64,000 nucleotides of DNA from Saccharum officinarum (GCA_020631735.1 CM036162.1:93544401-93608400), one strand, 5' to 3'; counted from the stretch's first letter, positions 37,005-49,587 are shown. A program made the numbers and translations. The notes: generated by a model from the letters alone, not told the origin.

Positions 37005-39728
37005 GTAAATTACAAGGCCAGAGGAAGACATTGGGTGCTTGATAGTGGGTGCTCTCAACATATGACCGGTGATTCAAGAATATTCAACTCTCTCAAATCA
37101 AATGATAGTGGCATTAATAGCATCACATTTGGTGACAATAGCAAGGGTGATGTAAAGGCTCTTGGAAGGATTGCAATCTCTAATGATCATAGCATTTCCA
37201 ATGTGCTCTTAGTTGAAAAGTTGAACTTCAATCTTCTCTCGGTTGCTCAATTGTGTGATCTTGGTTTCAAGTACATATTTGGTGTTGATGATGTGGAGAT
37301 AGTTAGTGTTGATGGCTCTAACTTGATCTTCAAGGGTTTTAGATATGAGAATCTATACTTGGTTGATTTCAATGCTAGTGACACTCAACTTTCAACATGC
37401 TTGCTCACCAAATAAAGTATGGGTTGGTTATGGCATAGAAGACTTGGTCATGTTGGCATGAAACAATTGAACAAGTTAGTGAAGCATGACTTAGTTAGAG
37501 GCTTGAAGGATGTCATATTTGAGAAAGATAAGCTATGTAGTGCATGTCAAGCCGGAAAGCAAGTAGGCAACACTCATCCATTGAAAAGCATCATGAGTAC
37601 TTCCAAGGCATTTGAGTTGTTGCACATGGATCTATTTGGGCCAACTACATACACAAGCATTGGTGGCAACAAGTATGGCTTTGTGATTGTGGATGATCTC
37701 ACTAGATATACATGGGTATTCTTTCTTGGGGACAAAAGTGATGTATTTGACATATTCAAGAAGTTCATCAAGAGAGTGCAAAATAAGTTTGAGACCACAA
37801 TCAAGAAGGTAAGAAGTGACAATGGAAGTGAGTTTAAAAACACAAGAGTTGATGAGCTATGTGATGAGCTTGGAATCAAACATCAATTCTCGGCCAAGTA
37901 TACACCTCAATCAAATGACTTAGTTGAGAGGAAGAATAGAACCTTAATTGATATGGCAAGATCAATGTTGAATGAGTATAATGTGAGTCATTCATTTTGG
38001 GCCGAAGCAATCAACACGGCTTGCTTCTATAGCAACCGCCTCTATTGCCACAAGTTCTTAGAGAAGACACCATATGAGATCTTAAATGGAAGAAAGCCTA
38101 ATATTGCATACTTTTGGGTATTTAGTTGTAAATGCTACATCTTGAAGAAGGGCACTAGATTAAGAAAATTTGAGAAGAAATGTGATGAAGGATTCCTACT
38201 TGGTTACTCAACCACTGGCAAAGCTTATAGAGTTTGGAATTTGGCTAGTGGTCAACTTAAAGAAGTGCATAATGTTGAGTTTGACGAAACCAATGGTTCT
38301 CAAAATGAAGAAGATAACTTGGATGATGTGAGAGGAACTCAATTGACCAATGCTATGAAAGAAATGGATATTGGTGATATTAGGCCAAAGCAAGTGATTG
38401 ATGTGGATGACAACAAAGATCAAGTGCTCCAAAGTCCAATTACACAAGCTAGTGGTTCTCTAATGCAAAATCAAGCTAGTACATCATCTCAAGTGCATCA
38501 AGATCAACAAGTGGCTAGTTCATCATCTCCAACTTATGATCAACATCAACATCCAAGCAATCAAGTCCAAGTGCTTCAACCAACTAACATTGCAAGAGAT
38601 CATCCATTGGATTCCATCATTGGTGACATACAAAGGGGAGTTCAAACTAGATCAAGATTGGTATCATTTTGTGCTCACTCTTCTTTTGTGTCAATGGAAG
38701 AACCCAAGGACATTGATAAAGCATTGAGAGATCCGGATTGGGTAAATGCAATGCATGAAGAGCTCAACAACTTCAAGAGAAATGAAGTATGTGAACTAGT
38801 TGAAATGCCTAAGGATCACAATGTCATTGGAATAAGATGGGTCTTTCGCAACAAGCAAGATCAAGATGGGATAGTAGTAAGGAACAAAGCAAGGCTAGTG
38901 GCTCAAGGTTACACACAAATAGAGGGTCTTGACTTTGGTGAAACTTATGCCCTGGTTGCAAGATTGGAAGCAATTAGGATCTTACTTGCCTATGCTTGTG
39001 CTTACAATATCAAGCTATATCAAATGGATGTGAAAAGTGCATTTCTCAATGGGTACATCCAAGAGAAGGTGTATGTAGAGCAACCTCCCGGTTTTGAAGA
39101 TGACAAGAAACCCAATCATGTATACAAGTTAAGGAAGGCTTTGTATGGATTGAAGCAAGCACCTAGAGCATGGTATGAAAGATTGAGAGACTTCTTGCTA
39201 TCTAAAGGATTTGTCATGGGCAAAGTTGATACAACACTATTCACCAAGAAGATTAGGAAAGACTTGTTTGTGTTGCAAATATATGTTGATGATATCATAT
39301 TCGGTTCAACCAATCAAGATTATTGTGATGAGTTTGGGAAAATGATGGCAAAAGAATTTGAAATGTCAATGATTGGTGAACTTAATTTCTTTCTTGGACT
39401 TCAAATTAAACAAATGAAGGAAGAAACATTTGTAAGCCAAACCAAGTACATAAAGGATATGCTAAAGAAGTTTGGTATGGAAGATGCAAAATGAATCACT
39501 ACTCCAATAAGCACTAGTGGAAGCTTAGATAGTGACAAGAGTGACAACATGGTGGATCAAAAGTTATATAGATCAATGATTGGTAGCCTACTCTATGTGA
39601 CGGCATCAAGGCCCGATGTAATGTTTAGTGTATGCATGTGTGCAAGATTTCAAGCCTCACCAAGAGAAAGTCATTTGAAGGCAACAAAGAGAATATTGAG
39701 GTACTTAAAGCATACACAAGGTGTTGGA
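37005..39728 (+). pseudogene. copia pol, broken and 3'-truncated (array copy)
   Basis: Protease (DSGCSQHM near 37041), integrase, reverse transcriptase (YVDD near 39286) and the start of RNase H are readable in one frame apart from TAA at 37413 and TGA at 39492. A 691-codon stretch (37419-39494) is still open. After RYLKHTQGVG (about 39720) the sequence jumps to the 3' spacer: the rest of RNase H and the proximal spacer, about 1.2 kb by comparison with copy 1, are deleted. Confidence 0.9.
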
Positions 39729-40251
39729 TGCATAGTTATGCATTTCTTTTTCTCCGATACATTGCTTGTGTGGTGACTTGCTAGTATAATTTGAATGATG
39801 TGTTATGGTACTAGCATGAATAGGCAGTAGTTAGATTCTTCTTGCTTCATGTTTTTCAAAGTGGTTCTAGAGCCTTGCTTATAATGTTGATCTCACGAGG
39901 TTTCTAGTTACGTTTGTGCTTTTCCAAGTGGTATCTAACTACACAAGGTGCTAAGATGGTGTTTATCGCTACTCCGATGGTATCACGCTTCAAAGGTCTA
40001 TAATCTCAAACACTTAGCACCTATTGGTAGTCAATGCTCCTAATCTTTCCTATCTAACATGTATGCTTCCAAAATCCAAACATATAGCATACATGTAGGG
40101 GGAGCCATTGCTATCAATTTGAATTCATGATCACATGTCCATAATTCTTACACATGGTAATATACTTGGACAATGTGACATGGGTTCAATCAAAATTTTA
40201 TCATAATATCTTTGTGAAAGGTTTGTCACCAATTACCAACAAGGGGGAGAT
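39729..40251 (+). other. 3' spacer of the second array unit
   Basis: Matches about 31670-32190 nearly base for base; ends with polypurine AACAAGGGGGAGAT before the next LTR. A short frame that runs on from pol into it is a deletion artefact. Confidence 0.8.
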
Positions 40252-42136
40252 TGAAAGTCCTATGTTTGGTGTTGGTAATTAGTGACAATGCCTAAGTACT
40301 AATCATATGCCTAAGTTGTATGTAGCATATGAGGATTAGTACATTCCAAGGTTGGTGGCAAGATGGACATGGTGATCATGATGGCCACACTTGGATTTGG
40401 ACGCAACCCTACGTGATCAAGGTAAAGGTATATGCTTAAGGGTTGTGTTTTAGTAACCAAGACACCTAGTGGATGTGGTTACATTATAGGATAGATAGCT
40501 GTACTATAAAGAGGGGAATGACGCGGCTATTGAACTCCTAAGTGCCTCTAGGTGTGCATTTCATAATCATATGCATTTGGATAGAACTAATAACACCTCG
40601 AAAAATGATTGTGAAAATGCTAACACACTCGCACATGACGAGATCACTTGGTGGTGTTAGCACGTTTACGAAGGCGGTGGAGTTTGAGTGGTAGAGAGGG
40701 TTTGGGGATTCAGGCGTTTTTGAGGAGTTGAAACGACTATTTTCCACTATGCCAGAAGTCAGAAAATAAACGGAGGCGAACGGAGGTCACAGAGGTGACC
40801 GGACGCTGAACCGGATGCGGTCTCTGTTTGACCGGACGCGTCCGGTCAGTGTTCAGCGTTTGTGCGTGTTTCAGTTTGATGATTGGACGCGCAGCGTGTC
40901 TGGTCACTGTCGACCGGATGCGTCCGGTCGTTGAGGGAGCTTACTGGACTCAAACCGGACGCTGGCACTGTGGCGTCCTGTCAGTTCTACAACGTGTCCG
41001 GTCACTGTTTCGTTGTGCGCTGCTCAGGCTTGACCAGCGCGTCCGGTCAGTCATGGGACCAGCGCGTCCGGTCAACCCCAGCACGTCCGGTCTGCGCTAC
41101 CAGCGCGTCCGATCGGTGCTTCACGATTTAGCCGTTGTGCGACCGGCGCATCCGGTCAGTTGGACCAGCGCGTCCGGTCAGCGCGATTTCTGCTGTTTAA
41201 GTTTCTAACGGCTCTATTCGAAGGGGTACGTCTATATATACTCGTTGGCCGGCTCAAGGCTCTCTCTCGAACATTTGACATACTTGTGAGCACTTTGAGC
41301 TAAGCAACTCCCCTCCCACTCATCTCTCTTGTTTCTTTGCATATTCGAAGTGAGATTGAGTGATCCAAGTGCATTTGCATTGTGAGATTGCATCTAGTTG
41401 GCACTTGGTGGTTGATTTGCTGCGGGATTCTTGTTTCTCTTGGTGGTTGCCGCCACCTAGACGGCTTGGAGCAGCTTGGAGGCGTTGGCAAGAGTTAGTG
41501 ATTGTTCTTGGCCACCTCCGGTGATTGTGAGGGGTTTGTGCCAACCTCGGCGAAGCGCCAAAGGCAACATTAGTAAATTGCTCGTGTCATTGCAACCTTT
41601 TGCCATTTGGTAGGTTCTTATGACGCCTTTTGAGAGGCTCGGTGTGTGACCGATTAGCCACTGAACCACGTGGTGAAGAGAGACACAACGGGGACTAGCG
41701 TGCCAGCAAGCACGTGAACCTCAGGATAAATCTTCGTGTCATCACTTTCATATTGTGATTGATTGATCCCGGTGTTCGGTTATCTTGGTATTCATTGTTG
41801 ATCATATTGGTTGGCTCAATACTTCGCCCCTCGGTGAAACTCTCCTAACTCAACTCCGCTTTACCTTCTTAGTTATCTTTGCTAGCTAGTTAGCTTTGCT
41901 AGAGTAGCTCCTTTGTGTAGCTTGCTAGTTGTAGTTGTAGTTACCTTCTTGGTTTGAGTTTATGTGGTTGAGTGCAAATATACTAGAATTGTGAATTGGT
42001 TAGGTGGCTTGCAAACACCCCGTAGGCTAAGTAAAACTCGCATCTCGCTATTTGTTTTATTGATAAACTTGTTTAGCGTGTCTTTGTAGAAATTTTGATG
42101 GCTATCCACCCCCCCTCTAGCCATCAAGACCTTTCA
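40252..42136 (+). repeat. second full LTR of the array
   Basis: 1885 bp, the same ends as the LTR at 32191 and very similar throughout. It lacks about 30 bp (the CTCTCTCCCTCCCACCGAGC region) near 40706 that the central LTR keeps. Confidence 0.9.
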
Positions 42137-43051
42137 TCCGGTCAGTTTGACCAGCACGTTCAGTCAGCGCGACTTCGGCTGTTTCAAGTGCCTAACGGCT
42201 ATATTCGAAGGGGTACGTCTATAAATACTCGTTGGCCGGCTCAAGGCTCTCTCTCTTGGACATTTGACATACTTGTGAGCACTTTGAGCTAAGCAACTCC
42301 CCTCCCACTCATCTCTCTTGCTTCTTTGCATATTCAAAGTGAGATTGAGTGATCCAAGTGCATTTGCATTGTGAGATTGCATCTAGTTGGCACTTGGTGG
42401 TTGATTTGTTGCGGGATTCTTGTTTCTCTTGGTGGTTGCCACCACCTAGACGGCTTGGAGCAGCTTGGAGGCGTTGGCAAGAGTTGGTGATTGTTCTTGG
42501 CCACCTTCGGTGATTGTGAGGGGTTTGTGCCTACCTCGGTGAAGCGCCAAAGGCAACGTTAGTAAATTGCTCGTGTCATTGCAACCTTTTGCCATTTGGT
42601 AGGTTCTTGTGGCGCCTTTTGAGAGGCTCGGTGTGAGACCGATTAGCCACCGAACCACGTGGTGAAGAGGGACACAACGGGGACTAGCGTGCTGGCAAGC
42701 ACGTGAACCTCGAGATAAATCTTTGTGTCATCACTTTCATATTGTGATTGATTGATCTCGGTGTTCGGTTGTCTTGGTATTCATTGTTGATCATATTGGT
42801 TGGCTCATTACTTTGCCCCTAGGTGAAACTCTCCTTTGTGTAGCTTGCTAGTTGTAGTTGTAGTTACTTTCTCGGTTTGACTTTGTGTGGTTGAGTGCAA
42901 ATATACTAGAATTGTGAATTGGTTAGGTGGCTTGCAAACACCCCGTAGGCTAAGCAAAACTCGCATCTCGCTACTTGTTATATTGATAAACTTGTCTTTG
43001 TAGAAATTTTTTAAAGGCTATTCACCCCCCTCTAGCTATCAAGACCTTCCA
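42137..43051 (+). repeat. LTR 3' fragment at the right end of the array
   Basis: Begins TCCGGTCAG, matching position about 900 of the LTR, and runs to the LTR end CAAGACCTTCCA, followed by the ACCGG duplication. It is more diverged from the two full LTRs than they are from each other, and keeps a TATAAATA box (42220). Confidence 0.85.
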
Positions 43052-44019
43052 ACCGGCCATGTGTATTGTCGCCCAGATTGAGGCGCTGTCGCTGCATCCG
43101 AAGAACACATGCTCCCTGCCCTCCGCTTGGCGTGAGCAGCGCTCACAATTGTTGGTGTCAACGACGTGTTTAGCGTGCAGATTGACCTTTATGCTGAGCC
43201 GGTCCTTGAAGTACAACCAAGCGAACACCTTGACCTTGTTGGGCAGCTTCGTCTCCCAGACTCTTCTCCCGTTGATGTCATTGGCGTCCCCGCTGGTGTC
43301 CAGAGCAGCATAGGCGTCTCTTGTTGTGAAGGGGCGACCGGTGAGCTTCAGCAGGCATACGTCAGGGCCGTCGTCTAGGTGTATGTCCTGCAGGGAAGAA
43401 AGCAGGCTGTCTAACTGTTGGCTAGCAGCATTAGTGAGACAGGGTCGCAGGCGCAAATCAAAACCGTTTTGGAAGACAAACTGCACCAAAACGTTAGGCA
43501 TGATGGTGTGAGAGAAGAGGGCGGAGTGGGTGGAGCAGAGAGGACCATCAGGGAGCCAGTGATCAAACCAAAAAGAGGTAGCAGCCCCATTACGAACGCG
43601 GACGGTGGTGATGGAGCGGTAGGTGTTTAGCTCATCATTGATGATCCGCCAGAGAAAACCAGATGAGCTACTGTCAATAACGGAAGAGGGGGAGGAAACA
43701 TCCAGGAGCCAGGTTTTCCAACCAGTTTGTTCATCACCGAAAAGTTTGACGATGAATTTCATTAGAAGACATCGGTTCTGAAGCTCGAGGTCTTTCACAC
43801 CAAGCCCTCCTCTGTGCTTTGGGGCTTGAACAACATCCTAGGACACCAAGCAGCGAGACCCATGGCAGGACTCTTCACCGGTCCAGAAGAATGCACGACG
43901 CCACTTATCAATGGCTTTGATGACAGTCTTTGAGGGCAGACATGTAATGGAGGGGCAGAGCGCTGAGAACAGAAGTGCAGAGAGTGAGACGTCCGGCCCG
44001 ATTAAGGAGAGAAGCCTGC
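43052..44019 (-). pseudogene. LINE reverse-transcriptase C-terminal region, upstream piece
   Basis: On the minus strand this reads as the post-RT region of plant L1-like elements, including the zinc-binding module (VFAWLYFKDRLSIKVNLHAK, then a cysteine-rich CERCSRQAEGREHVFFGC stretch). A frameshift and stop near 43840-43960 separate it from the end of the RT domain (IKAIDKWRRAFFWTGEES). 5'-truncated at about 44019, as is common for LINEs. Its downstream half is at 30611-30967. Confidence 0.78.
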
Positions 44020-44507
44020 AAAAGTATTTTGGTTATTCAAAAATTGAAACGTAGTACATCCATAATGAATCCATATATATACTTACATGTAAAAGTTGAA
44101 TCAAACAAGAAAAATTCATGCACAAATTTCATAGAATGTATTTGCACTACAAGACAAAAACCTAAGAATTTTGTCTTGTAGTGCACATGCACCTGAAATA
44201 TGAAATTTGTTATTTTCGTATGATTTTATCTAGCTTGAGTCTGTATCTTAACTTTTGTATATGAGTAAATATATCAATGCACAATGGACATACCAAGTTT
44301 CAAAATTTTTTAATCATCGTAGTATGATTTTTGAAATGGTTTACATATTTGCACCTAAGATGTGATTTGCACCATACACCCCCGAAGAACTACACAAATC
44401 CATGGACAAGTTGAAGTGCAGCGTATAGTTACGAAGTGCTAAACATCACTCACCTAAAAATTCCACAATTTATAACCAGACTAATAAATAGCAGATAGCG
44501 GCTTCAT
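44020..44507. other. AT-rich flank between LINE and hAT element
   Basis: Contains ACAAGACAAAA...TTTTGTCTTGT inverted words around 44150-44180, which could be a small hairpin. No gene. Confidence 0.4.
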
Positions 44508-44515
44508 AGCGAATG
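44508..44515 (+). repeat. target-site duplication of the hAT element (left)
   Basis: AGCGAATG, identical to 49395-49402. Confidence 0.9.
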
Positions 44516-47500
44516 CAATGTTCGCCTAAACGGCCTAAACGGCCGTGTACATGGTTTAGAAAACGGAAACGGCACCCTACTGTCTTGTTTAGGCCATATT
44601 CGTTGCATTAAACGTCGCAGCCGTTTACACGGTCCAAAACGCTAAAAAACGGCATAAACGGGTGACACGGAACGATATTAAACAAGACTGGACGGGGTAA
44701 ACGAGCCGTTTAGGCGATACAAGCCCAAGGGCGGGAGTGAAATTTTGGACCAAACAAACTCGCGCCCAAATCTCGCGGTCGATTTTGGCCCAATTGGTAA
44801 GAGATAAGCCCACAAAGTCGCCTAGGGTTTTCATTTGCCATTTGCCACTCGTCTCAGACAGTCAGCCTCTCAGCCGCCGTCACCAGGTAGCCACCGCGGC
44901 TGCTTGTTCCAGCGTCCAAGCTCGCTGACCAGCCGCCGCCCTCCATCATGGCCTCCACGGCTCCACCTCGTGAAGCTGTGTGCCTGTGTCCTTGCTGTTC
45001 GTGAAACCGTGAAGACATCAGGAAGCCTCGCCCTCTCGCTGCGGACGCCGGCTGCACACACCTCGACCCACATTGGCGTCGGCTGCACTGACGACGTGAC
45101 GCCTTCTCCAATCCTCTAATTTCTCCAACTCTACGACCGTGCTAGGCTCAAGGTGATCCACTCTTCTGTACTGCCTTGGTTCTGCACTCTCTCCACGAGT
45201 AGATCTGAATGTCTGTGCTTGCTTAGTTGCTTTCCTGGAGCTTTTTGTTGTGCATCTCCATTTTCAGATATGTGCTCACTAACAGATTGAAATTGAGCCT
45301 AGCTAGTTAGCCTTTTCTGCTGTACATTGATTTTTCTAAGTCTCTAATGCCATGGCGATGTACATTGCATTTTCAGTTATGTCAGCTTCTTTGTTGGATG
45401 TCATTCACGGCTAGATGCCTGCTGTCTGGTTAGCTTTGGGGCATGTCTGGACACGTGCAAATGGGATAAATAACTAGTTAGCTTGTGAATTGTGAATTGG
45501 GGACACTTTCTGCTGAGTATCTTATGTAATTGTATTATTCAGACATCTGCAGCTAAAGGAGATGGTTGTATTAAAAAATTTTGTGGTGACTGCATCTGCT
45601 TAGAACTGGACATGGAGTATCTCACACATCAAGATTGCATCTGCTGCTCCTTTCTGATAGAATAGGATGCAATGATAAATACTAAATAGTTATAAATGGA
45701 TTGTTAAATAAATGGCTGCCTAGTATATTGTACTAGTACAAGATTGGTTGCTCTCTGCAATTTGGTTTGCTGGTGTTGTCTAAAGTTTGCTCATTAAATT
45801 ATTTGTAGTTGCAGGATGTCATCCGCTGCATCTAATCCTTCTAGTTCCACTAGCAAACCCATGATCCTAAAGAGGAACTCTAGTGACATTGGGTGGGAGT
45901 ATGGAGTGTTGGTGGATCCAAACAACTTGAATGTGATCAAGTGCAAGTATTGTGGCCTACAGGTGACAGCAGGAATACATAGGCTAAAGCTCCATATTGC
46001 TGGGATTCGTGGCGAGGTTAATATATTATATATATTCTCTATCAAGCCATGATTCTATATTCTTGCTGAGAACTTAATGTTTCTTTTTTAATTATGCAGG
46101 TTAGACCTTGCAAATTATCGACGGAAGAGGATAAAGAAAAGTGCAAGAAAGCCTTAGATGACTCAAAAAAGGCTAAAAAGTCTAGGCTTACTGAACAACA
46201 AGAGGTTAGAGATGCTGTGGACCTTGATGGTGCGCCGGATGCTGATGAGGACACCAACATAGCAGAGGTAGAAGAGGTTGATGCGGCTAGAGGGAAGACT
46301 ATTAGGAAAATAGGGCCTATGGATAAGTTTACAATGCCTCTTGATCAAGACTCCCTAAGCAACACAAGGGTGATCCGACAACAATTAATCACTGAATCAA
46401 TAATGAAAGAGAGAATGCATAGCTTGCAGCGCTACATTGCGAGATGGGTGTATGTGCGTGGTAAGTTCTTGCCTGCAGCTTGCCATTTGCTCCATTATAA
46501 GTTCTAACTGTGAATTTTTTGCATTCTGTGCTTTTAATGTCTAACTGTGAATATCTTGGTTTCATTTTAGGTGTGGCTTTTAACCAGATAAACAATGTAG
46601 AGTTTGATCAAGTTATAGAAGCAGCTGGTAGATTTGGCCCTGGTGGAAAGAAACCAAACCAACACCAGTTGAGAGAGAAATTATTGTTTGAGGAAGTTGA
46701 GGAGACAAAGAAGATGATGAAGGCACATGAAGAGGAATGGGCTAAGAATGGTTGCTCAATCATGACAGATGCATGGACTGACCAGAAAAGGAGAAGCATC
46801 ATGAATATGTGTATGCACTGCACCATTGGCTCAAGCTTTCTAGAATCAAAAGAAACCTTAGAAGATTCACACACTGGACAACTTATTTTTGAGTATGTGG
46901 ATGGCTGTATTGAGAGAGTAGGTGCTGAAAATGTAGTCCAAGTTGTCACAGATAATGCTTCAAACAATATGGCAGCAAAGGATTTACTTTTTGTGAAGAG
47001 GCCAAACATATTTTGGACATCATGTGCAACTCACACCCTGAATTTGATGCTTGAAGGAATTGGGAAGATGAAGAAGTTCAAGGGCTACATTGATCAAGCT
47101 AAGTCACTGACCATCTTTATATATGCACACCATAGAACCTTGGCTTTGATGAGGAAATATACAAAGAAGAGAGATATTGTGAGGCCTGGTGTAACTAGAT
47201 TTGCTTCCAATTTTCTAACTTTGCAAAGCTTGTATGAGAAGAAGGAGCAACTACGGGCAATGTCTCAATGTGATGAATGGGACAAATTCTTAGGTTTGAG
47301 CCACATCAAGAAGAATAGCAAAGGTGTCCTAGCTACTTCCACAATGACAAAGCCTACCTTTTGGAGTGGGGTTGCACTTTGCTTGAGGGTATTTGAGCCA
47401 CTGATCAAGGTACTTCGCATGGTTGATAGTGATATCAAACCATCCATGGCATTTCTGTATGGGGACATCATAAAGGCCAAGGAAGAAATCAAGATGGGCT

Positions 47501-49394
47501 TTCGCAACATTGAGAACACAGGAAATCTCAATCTGTACAACAATGTTATAGAGATCATTGATGGCAAGATGAAGGATAGGCTGGACACTCCATTGCATAA
47601 GGCTGCTTATCTTTTGAATCCATATTACAGCTACAATGATGATTCCATCTTCATGAATGAGGAAATCATGGATGGATTCTTCATTGTTGTTGAGACCTTT
47701 TACCATGGTGACTATGACAAGCAAAACAAAGTGCTCAATGAGGAGCTATGCAAGTTTAGAGAGAAACAAGGTCACTTTGGAAAACCAGTAGCAAAGGCTG
47801 GCTGCAAGCAATATGATTTCAACCCAGGTAATTCTGCAGTAATTTGATATACCTTGCTGTTTTCACTTATAGCAACATGTTTTTTCATGCTAGAATCTGT
47901 AGCAACATTTTTTCCATGCTAGAATCTACAGCAATATTTTTTCCTGCTAGAATCTACATCTTCTAATTTATTTTAGTGTAATTTAAGTTGATATAAAACC
48001 TGGTTCTAAGGACTAATTCTGCAATAACTTGATATACCTTGGTATTTTCACTTGTAGCAACATGGTGGACAAATTATGGAACACAGGTTCCAACTCTGCA
48101 AAGAATGGCCATAAGGATTCTTTCTTTAACTTCTAGTGCTTCTGGATGTGAAAGGACTTGGAGCTGTTTTGAATCTGTAAGCCTCCGAACTCTTTGTACT
48201 TCTATAAACTCTAATTATGTCTATATAACTTGTGATTTCAGACTGTTAACTAAAACTAATTTTGCTTATGCAGAATCATACAAAAAAAAGAAACAAGCTG
48301 ACATGTGAGCGTCTCAACCAACTTGTATTTGTTCAATACAATAATAGGATGAATGCGAAAAAAATGAAGGCCAAGAAGAATCAGAACATGGATCCTCTTT
48401 TGGGAACTGAAGCAACTAAAGCTCAGGGATGGCTTGTTGAAGGTGGTGATGAAGAGGATGGTGAGTCTGTTTCTGGGCTGACATGGAAATTAATTGAAGA
48501 GGCTTGTGGTGTTGAAGAATGTGGGAAACTTCGTCGAAGTGCAAGGCTGGCCCAAATGAGAGATGTTAGTAAAGATGAATTTGAGTCTGAAAAAGAAGAC
48601 GAACCAATCAATGAGGATGAGATTGACTTTGAATCTGACCAAGAGGATGTGGTCCCAATTGTTGGGGATGAGGAGGGGAAGAATGATGAGTAGTTACCAG
48701 TTAGTAGTCACTCACAGTCACAATGACATACAGAGCTGCTGAATTTTGCTTTTGCATGGCTAGTAGCTAGTAATGGCTGATCTTTTGGTTATGACATGTG
48801 ATTGAAATTGACCGCGGTCTTGCTGTGATGACCTAATGTGCTTCTGTGACAGAGTGTTGTGACGTGAGAACTCAACTGTTGTCCTTTTGCTTATATTTAC
48901 TAATTTGCCTTTGGTCTGTGGTCTTGTGATGTGAGCCTGTGATGACCAATGCGGCAATGACTTTTAGTTTAAACATGGTGTAATCTGAATTTATGTACTC
49001 ATGTGATGTTATGCACTATTGTACTGATATGAAGCATGCTAAATAGCTGTCATTTGTCAGTTTGTGAGTGCGTGTCAATTGTGATTTATCTTGCTATTGA
49101 CTATCATTTGACTCATTTCTTTATCATTAATCATGATTTGATTGACATGTCAATGTGGAATCAATACTTGATGTTGTGCTACAGACTAGAGCACTTATTT
49201 ATTTAAAATGACAAAATACATATATTTGATAGAATACTTGATTTTTTACATGCACATATATAATTATATGTATTTTTTTTAAAAAGTATAAAACCGTTTA
49301 GACCGTTTAACTCCGTTTAAACACCGAGTAAACAACCTAAACACTAAACGGAGGGCGACCGTGTAAAGGCCGTTTACCGTTTAGGAAAACATTG
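44516..49394 (+). mobile_element. complete hAT transposon, 4879 bp
   Basis: Terminal inverted repeats CAATGTTCGCCTAAACGG (left) and CAATGTTTTCCTAAACGG (right, reverse complement) match at 16 of 18 bases. A perfect 8-bp duplication (AGCGAATG) flanks it. Subterminal zones hold many CCGTTTA/TAAACGG words in both orientations (left to about 44720, right from about 49295), the kind of array hAT transposases bind. Inside is one multi-exon transposase gene with no visible defect. CA-start ends, 8-bp duplication and transposase type agree on hAT. Confidence 0.93.
45816..48693 (+). CDS. hAT-family transposase (BED, DUF659, C-terminal dimerisation), five coding exons
   Basis: Coding exons 45816-46016, 46100-46460, 46571-47827, 48058-48176 and 48274-48693 join in frame to 785 residues with GT-AG introns; a further 5' leader exon is likely because AG directly precedes the ATG. 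BED zinc finger at the N-terminus (Cys43, Cys46, His55, His60). DUF659/RNase H-like core with MTDAWTD (Asp254) and VVTDNASNN (Asp315). hAT dimerisation region around 607-660 with SGCERTW, whose Glu638 is a candidate third catalytic acid. An acidic C-terminal tail follows. It would cut and paste the surrounding element by binding the terminal repeats. No internal stop or frameshift was seen. A domesticated gene is possible in this family, but the flanking terminal repeats and duplication argue for a live or recently live transposon. Confidence 0.9.
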
Positions 49395-49402
49395 AGCGAA
49401 TG
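49395..49402 (+). repeat. target-site duplication of the hAT element (right)
   Basis: AGCGAATG; its last two bases coincide with the first two (TG) of the TRIM element that follows. Confidence 0.9.
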
Positions 49403-49587
49403 TAACGCCCCGACCCGAGAAGATGGCTAAGGCCCACTTTACACGTTGAATGAACCACACCTGCTAATTAACTCTCTTTCTCTTTCATCCTCGCTTCGCG
49501 CAAAAGGATCGAACCAGAGTTAACAGTCTCCCAGGTGTAGACTTTTAAGCTGGTCTAGCGTTCGTTCTGTTTTCAGTACGAGGCTAA

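Larger units (their letters stand above)
30968..43051 (+). mobile_element. composite tandem copia array inserted in a LINE, TSD ACCGG
   Basis: Order: LTR fragment (30968-31224), 3' internal fragment (31225-32190), full LTR (32191-34089), internal gag-pol (34090-40251), full LTR (40252-42136), LTR fragment (42137-43051). The outermost ends are TG and CA and are flanked by identical ACCGG (30963-30967 and 43052-43056), whereas the central LTR pair has no matching flanks (GAGAT against TCCGG). This points to one insertion followed by unequal LTR recombination and deletions. It is a different subfamily from the copies at the window edges (LTR start TGAAAGTCCTATGTTTGG). Confidence 0.85.

Noticed and set aside
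39549..39776. Novel 75-residue protein ending in a Phe-rich tail
   Set aside because: It arises from the deletion that joins RNase H to non-coding spacer.
32191..42136. Reading the central LTR pair as a separate full-length insertion
   Set aside because: No matching 5-bp flanks, and the sequence to its left is the polypurine end of another unit, so it is part of the tandem array.
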